Assembly (NCBI GenBank): GCA_017551405.1
Contig: JAFZLP010000088.1
Location: 1-9,568, forward strand
From: Bacteroidales bacterium
GTDB lineage: Bacteria; Bacteroidota; Bacteroidia; Bacteroidales; UBA932
Length of the DNA: 9,568 nucleotides
Reading direction: 5' to 3'
The notes under the pieces are model-generated. The model was not told the DNA's origin, did not search any database, and saw only the letters and a list, made by a program, of their open reading frames with translations. Position 1 is the first letter of the stretch, and each line of letters starts with the position of its first letter. Position numbers and translations under genes: made by a program. Shown here in pieces: positions 1-4,996 of this stretch.

Positions 1-828
1 AGCGGTGAGCTCCACGGGCTTACCCGCGTGCGCAGCTTCACCCAGGACGACGCCCACATGTACGTGCGTCCAGACCAGCTCAAGGAAGAGTTCAAGAAGG
101 TCATCGACCTCATCCAGTATGTCTTCAAGGTGTTCAAGTTCGACAAGTTCACCGCACAGATTTCCCTGCGCGACAAGGTGAACCGCGAGAAGTACATCGG
201 CAGCGAAGAGAACTGGGAGAGGGCCGAAAGGGCCATCATCGAAAGCTGCGAAGAGAAGGGCCTTCCCGCCAAGGTGGAATACGGCGAGGCGGCGTTCTAC
301 GGCCCCAAGCTCGACTTCATGCTCAAGGATGCCCTCGGCCGCGAGTGGCAGCTCGGCACCATCCAGGTCGACTACAACCTGCCCGAACGCTTCGAGCTCG
401 AATACACCGACGCCGACGGCAGCAAGCAGCGCCCCGTGATGATTCACCGCGCACCCTTCGGAAGCATCGAGCGCTTTACCGCCGTGCTTCTCGAACACAC
501 CGCCGGACATCTGCCCCTGTGGCTCTCTCCAGATCAGGTTAAAGTGCTGCCAATCAGCGAGAAATTTACAGATTATGCAAAAAAAGTTTGCGAATTGCTG
601 AAAAATTCCGAAATTCGCGCTTCCATAGACGACCGCAATGAGACTCTCGGTAAGAGAATCAGGGATATATCCCTTCTCAGAGTGCCTCTGATTGCGATTG
701 TAGGCGAAAAGGAAGCCGCCGACGGCACCGTCTCCGTAAGAAGGGATGGCGTGAACGTCGGGACTATGGCCGCACAGGAATTTGTAAAATACATTGAAGC
801 TGCAGTAGCAGAAGAACTTAAAAACTAG
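1..828 (+). CDS. thrS: Threonine--tRNA ligase, 3' part (5' end outside window)
   Basis: This is the C-terminal 275 residues of threonyl-tRNA synthetase, which attaches threonine to tRNA-Thr in the cytoplasm. The frame is open from base 1, so the gene begins upstream. Class II motif 2 is at codons 9-19 ([11 protein letters not shown]) and motif 3 is near nt 442-480 ([12 protein letters not shown]). The His codons at nt 55-57 and 445-447 match two of the three zinc ligands that read threonine in the E. coli enzyme; the third (Cys) would lie upstream. From about nt 510 to the end is the anticodon-binding domain, with the usual [14 protein letters not shown] entry and a [13 protein letters not shown] segment. 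GC content drops sharply at about nt 541-600 (22 of 60 bases) compared with the catalytic part. It is followed after 3 nt by infC in the same frame, the classic thrS-infC arrangement. Identification is secure; only the N-terminus is missing. Confidence 0.98.
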   Translation, partial: SGELHGLTRVRSFTQDDAHMYVRPDQLKEEFKKVIDLIQYVFKVFKFDKFTAQISLRDKVNREKYIGSEENWERAERAIIESCEEKGLPAKVEYGEAAFYGPKLDFMLKDALGREWQLGTIQVDYNLPERFELEYTDADGSKQRPVMIHRAPFGSIERFTAVLLEHTAGHLPLWLSPDQVKVLPISEKFTDYAKKVCELLKNSEIRASIDDRNETLGKRIRDISLLRVPLIAIVGEKEAADGTVSVRRDGVNVGTMAAQEFVKYIEAAVAEELKN

Positions 829-831
829 TTA

Positions 832-1425
832 ATGCCAGGACCTTACAGACCGAAGCCCACCTACAAACCGGGCGGACGCAAGCCGGACCCCCGTCTGAAC
901 CAGAAGAAAGACGAGAACGAACTTGCGATCAACAATCAGATTCATGCCGCACAGGTGCGTCTCGTAGGAGACAACATCCCCGAACCGGGCATCTATCCGA
1001 TCTCGAAGGCTCTCGCAATGGCGGACGAAATGGAGCTTGATCTGGTGGAGATCAGCGCCAAGGCCGATCCCCCCGTCTGCAAGATTCTGGATTACCAAAA
1101 GTACAGCTACCAGCAGAAGAAGAGGGCCAAGGAGATGAAGGCCAACTCCACCAAGGTGGTCATCAAGGAAATCCGCTTCGGGCCCAATACCGACGAGCAC
1201 GACTTTCAGTTCAAGCTCAAACATGCCCAGGAGTTCCTCCAGGAGGGTTCCAAGGTAAAGGCTACAATCTTCTTCAGGGGCCGCAGCATCATGTTCAAAG
1301 ACCAGGGCGAGAAACAGCTGCTCCGCTTTGCGGTGGAACTGGAAGAGTTCGGCAGGGCCGAAACCATGCCTACCCTCGAGGGCAAGCGCATGAACATCAT
1401 GATCGCCCCGGTTAAAAAGAAATAA
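832..1425 (+). CDS. infC: Translation initiation factor IF-3
   Basis: IF-3 binds the 30S subunit, prevents premature 50S joining and checks start-codon and initiator-tRNA pairing. The 197-residue product has the N-domain at about residues 31-100 ([15 protein letters not shown], then [22 protein letters not shown]). After a basic linker comes the C-domain at about 107-195, with [18 protein letters not shown] and the [11 protein letters not shown] signature. It begins with ATG, unlike the AUU start used for autoregulation in E. coli infC. No other start fits: the thrS stop is only 3 nt upstream and in the same frame, and the next Met is residue 63. Residues 1-30 are therefore a real proline-rich, basic extension not seen in the 180-residue E. 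coli protein. No Shine-Dalgarno sequence precedes it. Position between thrS and rpmI-rplT is the conserved order. Confidence 0.97.
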   Translation: MPGPYRPKPTYKPGGRKPDPRLNQKKDENELAINNQIHAAQVRLVGDNIPEPGIYPISKALAMADEMELDLVEISAKADPPVCKILDYQKYSYQQKKRAKEMKANSTKVVIKEIRFGPNTDEHDFQFKLKHAQEFLQEGSKVKATIFFRGRSIMFKDQGEKQLLRFAVELEEFGRAETMPTLEGKRMNIMIAPVKKK

Positions 1426-1470
1426 TCCGTGTGAACGGTATATTGTAATATTAATTAAAAACCAAACAAA

Positions 1471-1665
1471 ATGGCAAAGCTTAAAACCAACTCCGGTGCC
1501 AAAAAGCGTTTTGCGCTTACCGGATCGGGAAAAATCAAGAGGAAGCACGCTTACCACAGCCACATCCTCACCAAGAAGACCAAGAAGCAGAAACGCAATC
1601 TTGATCATTTCGCTATCCTCGACAAGACCAACGTCAAGCAGGTCAAGGAATTGTTAGTCCTCTAA
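1471..1665 (+). CDS. rpmI: 50S ribosomal protein bL35
   Basis: This 64-residue, strongly basic protein is bL35 of the large ribosomal subunit. The opening [20 protein letters not shown], the [14 protein letters not shown] segment and the KRNL motif near residue 43 are family signatures, and the length is normal. It lies 45 nt after infC and 12 nt before rplT, the standard infC-rpmI-rplT order. The 45-nt leader is A/T-rich with no Shine-Dalgarno sequence, typical of Bacteroidota starts. It is too short to hold a long L20-binding leader like that of Bacillus. I see no clear promoter in it, so the gene is probably transcribed from further upstream. Confidence 0.98.
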   Translation: MAKLKTNSGAKKRFALTGSGKIKRKHAYHSHILTKKTKKQKRNLDHFAILDKTNVKQVKELLVL

Positions 1666-1677
1666 AAGCAAAGAATC

Positions 1678-2022
1678 ATGCCAAGAAGTGTAAACTCTGT
1701 AGCCTCCAGGGCTCGCCGTAAGAAGGTTCTCAGCAGAACCCGCGGCAATTTCGGCGCCAGGAACAATGTCTGGACCGTTGCTAAGAACACCTACGAAAAA
1801 GGTCTTTCCTACGCGTATCGCGACCGTCGCCGCAAGAAGGGTGCTTTCCGTGCCCTCTGGATCCAGCGCATCAACGCCGCCGCACGCCAGTATGGCCTTA
1901 CCTACTCCCAGTTCATGGGCAAACTCGCCAAGGAGAACATCGGCCTCAACCGCAAGGTGCTCGCCGACCTGGCCATGAACAATCCGCAGGCTTTCGAAGC
2001 CATCGTAAAATCTGTAAAGTAG
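1678..2022 (+). CDS. rplT: 50S ribosomal protein bL20
   Basis: bL20 is an early-assembly large-subunit protein that binds 23S rRNA. The product has 114 residues, about the usual length. The N-terminal basic arm ([16 protein letters not shown], then [16 protein letters not shown]) leads into the globular half, with [21 protein letters not shown] at about 60-80 and [10 protein letters not shown] near 91-100. It follows rpmI by 12 nt and precedes the GTG start of lepB by 10 nt. In E. coli and Bacillus bL20 represses its own operon by binding mRNA; no such site can be recognised here by eye. The upstream sequence is A-rich and lacks a Shine-Dalgarno motif. Confidence 0.98.
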   Translation: MPRSVNSVASRARRKKVLSRTRGNFGARNNVWTVAKNTYEKGLSYAYRDRRRKKGAFRALWIQRINAAARQYGLTYSQFMGKLAKENIGLNRKVLADLAMNNPQAFEAIVKSVK

Positions 2023-2032
2023 CAATAAAGTT

Positions 2033-3364
2033 GTGAGCCTGAAGGAATTCACGGGAAACAAGTGGACAAAGTTCACTTTCTGGGCTTTGCTCTACGTCCT
2101 GTGGGTCGTCTGGCTGGGGAACTTCTGGTGGCTGTTCGGCCTGGTAGTTGTCTTTGACATCTTCATTACTCGGAAGGTGCATTGGAACTTCTGGAAAAAA
2201 CGCTACAAGGAAGGCGAAAAACACAGCGCGGCAAATGACTGGCTCGACGCCATCGTCTTCGCGGTAATTGTGGTCACCTTCATCAACATGTTCTTCTTCC
2301 AGGCATTCAAGATTCCTTCTTCCTCGATGGAGAGTACTCTCTATACCGGAGACCATCTCTTCGTGAGCAAATTGACATATGGGCCACGCGTTCCCGAAAC
2401 GCCCCTGACCATACCCTTTACGCACAACGTAATCTTTGGAAAGGAGTCATATTCGACACTCATTCAAAATGATTACAGGCGGCTGAAAGGTTTCAGGGAA
2501 GTAAGACGCGGAGACTGTGTGGTTTTCGGCTTCCCCAACGGAGATACCGTTCTCCGGAAAGCCCCGGCAGAAGACTATTACGCCCTTTGCCGCATGATGG
2601 GGAGAAAACAGGTCATTGACAATCTGGGTCCCGTGATTGTCCGTCCTTCGGACAAGAAAGACCACTACGTGAAAAGATGTGTGGCCGTGAGCGGCGACAC
2701 CCTCGAAGTCCGTGAGGGCCTCGTTTGGGTGAACGGCGAAAAGCAAAAGGTCTATGACGGCCAGCAGCTCAGCTACAGGGTCACGACGTCCGGCGGCAGA
2801 ATCAATTCAAAGGTTCTGTCCAAGCTGGGCCTGAATCTTGACGAGCTCTATTTCGATGCGAGCCTCCCCGGTTATCCGGCGATGCCGCTCACAGAGGAAA
2901 TGCTTTCGCAGATCGAGTCTTACAGCAACGTGGTCAGCGTGGAAGCGAATCTGGACTGGTATCCGGCCGATGAACCGGATGGATATCTTTCCATTTTCCC
3001 CTTCAGCGAGAACTATCATTGGACGCGCGATTTCTTCGGTCCGCTCTGGATTCCCAAAAAGGGAGCCACTGTGGAGCTTACGGAAGAGAATTATCCTCTG
3101 TACGAGAGGCTTATCCGCGACTATGAGCATCACGATCCCGAAAAAGCTCTGGAAGAAGGCACTTATACCTTCGCTCAGGACTACTACTTTATGATGGGAG
3201 ACAACAGGCACAATTCCCTCGACTCCAGGTACTGGGGCTTCGTCCCCGAAGACCATATCGTCGGAACCCCGTCCCTGATCTGGCTCTCGACAGTACGCGG
3301 AAAGCATTTTCCGCAAAACATAAGGTGGCGCAGATTTTTGAAGTTTGTGCGGCCTGCAAAATGA
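2033..3364 (+). CDS. lepB: Signal peptidase I (long Bacteroidetes type)
   Basis: This serine/lysine-dyad membrane protease removes signal peptides from proteins exported by Sec or Tat. The 443-residue product has hydrophobic segments at about 15-29, 31-46 and 72-92, then box B (IPSSSMESTL) with predicted nucleophile Ser98. Box D (VKRCVAVSGDTLEV) carries predicted general base Lys214, and box E (GDNRHNSLDSRYWGFVP) is at 389-405. About 170 residues separate Lys214 from box E, a long insertion in the periplasmic part that explains the size relative to the 324-residue E. coli enzyme. The start is GTG: an in-frame stop at 2015-2017 lies just upstream, and the next Met is residue 86, too late for the membrane segments. 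The gene sits between rplT (10 nt gap) and rpmB (25 nt gap). Its codon use is less biased than that of the flanking ribosomal genes (it uses TCA, TTG and ACA). Confidence 0.95.
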   Translation: MSLKEFTGNKWTKFTFWALLYVLWVVWLGNFWWLFGLVVVFDIFITRKVHWNFWKKRYKEGEKHSAANDWLDAIVFAVIVVTFINMFFFQAFKIPSSSMESTLYTGDHLFVSKLTYGPRVPETPLTIPFTHNVIFGKESYSTLIQNDYRRLKGFREVRRGDCVVFGFPNGDTVLRKAPAEDYYALCRMMGRKQVIDNLGPVIVRPSDKKDHYVKRCVAVSGDTLEVREGLVWVNGEKQKVYDGQQLSYRVTTSGGRINSKVLSKLGLNLDELYFDASLPGYPAMPLTEEMLSQIESYSNVVSVEANLDWYPADEPDGYLSIFPFSENYHWTRDFFGPLWIPKKGATVELTEENYPLYERLIRDYEHHDPEKALEEGTYTFAQDYYFMMGDNRHNSLDSRYWGFVPEDHIVGTPSLIWLSTVRGKHFPQNIRWRRFLKFVRPAK

Positions 3365-3389
3365 AATAAAAATTAAAAATTATAAAGTC

Positions 3390-3632
3390 ATGGCAAAAGT
3401 TTGTCAAATAACCGGAAGGAAAAGAATGAAAGGCAACAATGTTGCCCATTCCAAGCTGCGTACCAAGCGCGACTTCTCCCTCAACCTCAAGAACAAGAAG
3501 TTCTGGAGCGAGGCGGAGCAGAGGTACATCACCCTTAAAGTGTCCTGCAAGGGTATCAGGGAAATCGAGAAGAACGGCCTCGACGCCACTCTCGCCAAAG
3601 CCCGCAAGGCAGGATTTGTAGACCTTGTTTAA
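3390..3632 (+). CDS. rpmB: 50S ribosomal protein bL28
   Basis: bL28 is a small basic protein of the large ribosomal subunit. The 80-residue product opens MAKVCQITGRKRMKGNNVAHSK, followed by RTKRDFSLNL, matching the family's conserved CxITGKxxxxGNNxSHs block and the Bacteroidota type. The frame is open 45 nt further upstream to another ATG at 3345, inside lepB. ATG 3390 is chosen because MAKVCQITG is the conserved N-terminus and the extra 15 residues would overlap lepB with no family support. The A/T-rich 25-nt leader after lepB has no Shine-Dalgarno motif. It pairs with rpmG 11 nt downstream. Confidence 0.97.
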   Translation: MAKVCQITGRKRMKGNNVAHSKLRTKRDFSLNLKNKKFWSEAEQRYITLKVSCKGIREIEKNGLDATLAKARKAGFVDLV

Positions 3633-3640
3633 ATTTTTGA

Positions 3641-3657
3641 ATTATGGCAAAGAAAGC
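3641..3657 (+). repeat. 17-nt direct repeat, copy 1 (rpmG start)
   Basis: The sequence ATTATGGCAAAGAAAGC spans the rpmG start codon and is repeated exactly at 3844-3860 over the start codon of the DUF4295 gene, 203 nt away. Both encode Met-Ala-Lys-Lys-Ala. It may be shared ancestry, convergence on an efficient A-rich start, or gene conversion; the sequence alone does not decide. Confidence 0.9.
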
Positions 3658-3832
3658 AAAAGGAAACAGGGTGCAGGTCATCCTCGAATGCACCGAACAG
3701 AAGGAAAGCGGTGTACCCGGAATGTCTCGTTACATTACCACCAAGAACAAGAAGAACACTCCCGACCGTCTCGAGCGCAAGAAATACAATCCTTTCCTCA
3801 AGAAGGTCACCGTTCATCGTGAAATAAAGTAA
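3644..3832 (+). CDS. rpmG: 50S ribosomal protein bL33 (zinc-free form)
   Basis: bL33 is a small 50S protein near the E site. The 62-residue product has the characteristic [18 protein letters not shown] start and [23 protein letters not shown] core. Only one Cys is present (in LECT). The two CxxC pairs of zinc-binding bL33 paralogues are absent, so this is the C-minus form that does not need zinc. It lies 11 nt after rpmB and 14 nt before the DUF4295 gene. The first 14 nt of the coding sequence, plus 3 nt before it, are identical to the start of the next gene. No Shine-Dalgarno sequence precedes its ATG. Confidence 0.97.
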   Translation: MAKKAKGNRVQVILECTEQKESGVPGMSRYITTKNKKNTPDRLERKKYNPFLKKVTVHREIK

Positions 3833-3838
3833 AAGGAG
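3833..3838 (+). promoter_or_regulatory. Canonical Shine-Dalgarno sequence for the DUF4295 gene
   Basis: AAGGAG lies 8 nt before the ATG at 3847, optimal spacing for pairing with the 16S rRNA 3' end. Of the 12 gene starts inside the window this is the only one with a clear Shine-Dalgarno sequence. The others have A/T-rich or unrelated leaders; the radical SAM gene has only a weak AGGA. Bacteroidota generally do not rely on these sites because their ribosomes sequester the anti-SD, so this one may be regulatory. Confidence 0.75.
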
Positions 3839-3843
3839 AATAG

Positions 3844-3860
3844 ATTATGGCAAAGAAAGC
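3844..3860 (+). repeat. 17-nt direct repeat, copy 2 (DUF4295 gene start)
   Basis: This is an exact second copy of ATTATGGCAAAGAAAGC from 3641-3657, spanning the ATG at 3847. Recombination between the copies would remove 203 nt, including all of the rest of rpmG, while leaving an intact start for the DUF4295 gene. Confidence 0.9.
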
Positions 3861-4008
3861 CGTTGCAACATTCGCAGCAAAGGCCGGCTCCAGGAGCATG
3901 GTCAAGTGCATCCGCATGGACAAGTCTCCCAAGACCGGAGCCTATGTCTTCACGGAGCAGCTTGTAGACGCCGACAAGGCCAAGGATTACTTCGCAAACA
4001 AGAAGTAA
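3847..4008 (+). CDS. DUF4295 small basic protein, probable Bacteroidota-specific 50S subunit protein
   Basis: This 53-residue, lysine-rich protein begins MAKKAVATFAAK and carries the family core KCIRMDKSPKTGAYVFTEQ at about 20-38, followed by an acidic/amphipathic tail ending YFANKK. It matches DUF4295, a family I know only from Bacteroidota and usually encoded between rpmG and ftsY, exactly as here. From memory, a protein named bL38 was seen in the Flavobacterium johnsoniae 50S cryo-EM structure, and I believe it is this family. That link is unverified, so no symbol is given. Context (last gene of a ribosomal-protein operon, basic, tiny) supports a ribosomal role independently. It is unusual in having a perfect AAGGAG Shine-Dalgarno sequence 8 nt upstream. 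An intrinsic terminator starts 22 nt after its stop. Confidence 0.9.
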   Translation: MAKKAVATFAAKAGSRSMVKCIRMDKSPKTGAYVFTEQLVDADKAKDYFANKK

Positions 4009-4030
4009 AACATAATCAATATCTGAAATT

Positions 4031-4063
4031 GGGGCCGTTCCATGCCGGAGCGGCTCCATTTTT
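4031..4063 (+). terminator. Rho-independent terminator closing the translation operon
   Basis: An 11-bp GC-rich stem pairs 4031-4041 (GGGGCCGTTCC) with 4047-4057 (GGAGCGGCTCC). It contains two G-T wobbles and no mismatch, with a 5-nt loop ATGCC. A 5-T tract follows at 4059-4063. It stands 22 nt after the DUF4295 stop codon and 36 nt before the ftsY start, so it separates the ribosomal-protein operon from the ftsY group. Confidence 0.92.
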
Positions 4064-4076
4064 GCTTTAAAATGAC

Positions 4077-4084
4077 TATATTTG
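4077..4084 (+). promoter_or_regulatory. Candidate Bacteroidota -7 promoter element for ftsY
   Basis: TATATTTG fits the Bacteroides TAnnTTTG consensus of the primary sigma factor exactly. It lies 13 nt after the terminator T-tract and 15 nt before the ftsY ATG, implying a leader of only about 10 nt. A matching -33 TTTG at the usual 19-21 nt distance is not present. The TTTG at 4061-4064 is only 12 nt away, so the upstream half is weak or absent. The match and its position support a promoter, but this is inference. Confidence 0.55.
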
Positions 4085-4099
4085 TTGATTGCAGACAGT

Positions 4100-4993
4100 A
4101 TGGCACTGAATTTCTTTCAAAAGATAACCCGAGCCGTAGCCGGGAAGTCCAGGGTGGACGACGATACCCTGGACAACATAGAGGAGGCCCTGATTGAAAG
4201 TGACATGGGCGTGGATACCACGCTCAAGATCATCGACAATCTGGAGGAGCGCGTCGCAAGGGACAAGATGATGTCCTTCGACGAGCTGGTGGGTTATCTG
4301 CGCGACGAAATCGGCAAACTGCTCGACGTCGAGGGGGCCGGCCCCATGGTAATGGACCGCAAGCCCTATGTCATCCTGGTAGTCGGCGTGAACGGAGTGG
4401 GCAAGACCACCACCATCGGCAAGCTCGCGCATCTGTTCAAGAGCCAGGGCAAGAAGGTGGTGCTGGGCGCCGCCGACACTTTCCGCGCGGCCGCAGTAGA
4501 CCAGCTGGACATCTGGGCGCAGCGCGCCGGAGTGGACATCGTCAAGCAGAAGATGGGGGCAGATCCCGCTTCCGTCGCCTTCGACACGGTGAAGAGCGCC
4601 GTGGCAAAGGGGGCCGATGTGGTGCTCATCGACACCGCCGGCCGTCTGCACAACCGCACAGACCTCATGAACGAGCTGAGCAAGATCCGCAACGTGTGCG
4701 GCAAGGCTTTCCCCGGCGCACCCGACGAGGTGATGCTCATCCTGGATGCCTCCACCGGCCAGAACGCCTTCCAGCAGGCCAGGGAGTTCGCGCGCGCCAC
4801 CACTGTCACCTCCATGGTAGTCACCAAGCTGGACGGCACCGCAAAGGGCGGAGTGGTAGTGGGCCTCACGGACAGTTTCCGCACTCCGGTACGCTTCATT
4901 GGCACCGGAGAGGGCATCGACGACCTGAAACCCTTCGACCGCTCCGAGTTCGTGGAGAGTCTGTTCAACCCCGAAGACATAAAAAAACAATAA
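4100..4993 (+). CDS. ftsY: Signal recognition particle receptor FtsY
   Basis: FtsY is the membrane-associated GTPase that receives signal-recognition-particle/ribosome complexes and delivers them to the Sec translocon. The 297-residue product has an N domain (about 1-80, with VDDDTLDNIEEALIESDMG). The G domain follows: P-loop GVNGVGKTT at 96-104, DTFRAAAVDQL at 126-136, DTAGR at 178-182, TKLDGTAKGG from 242 and the closing GTGEGIDDLKPFD from 268. It lacks the long acidic A domain of E. coli FtsY, as usual in this phylum. ATG 4100 is preferred over an in-frame TTG at 4082, which lies inside the probable promoter element and would add six unsupported residues. pheT follows after 3 nt in the same frame. 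The neighbouring SRP-pathway protease LepB is encoded one operon upstream. Confidence 0.97.
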   Translation: MALNFFQKITRAVAGKSRVDDDTLDNIEEALIESDMGVDTTLKIIDNLEERVARDKMMSFDELVGYLRDEIGKLLDVEGAGPMVMDRKPYVILVVGVNGVGKTTTIGKLAHLFKSQGKKVVLGAADTFRAAAVDQLDIWAQRAGVDIVKQKMGADPASVAFDTVKSAVAKGADVVLIDTAGRLHNRTDLMNELSKIRNVCGKAFPGAPDEVMLILDASTGQNAFQQAREFARATTVTSMVVTKLDGTAKGGVVVGLTDSFRTPVRFIGTGEGIDDLKPFDRSEFVESLFNPEDIKKQ

Positions 4994-4996
4994 CAT

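Noticed and set aside
1439..1446. TATATTGT before rpmI as a possible promoter -7 element
   Set aside because: It differs from TAnnTTTG at the last two positions and has no TTTG at suitable distance upstream. Operon read-through from infC is simpler.
829..1608. A 259-codon minus-strand frame opposite infC and the start of rpmI
   Set aside because: The + strand encodes unmistakable IF-3 and bL35. The antisense product is a Leu/Val-rich mirror translation without recognisable motifs.
3345..3389. Longer rpmB start giving a 95-residue product
   Set aside because: It would overlap the lepB end and add 15 residues not found in bL28 proteins. MAKVCQITG at 3390 is the conserved N-terminus.
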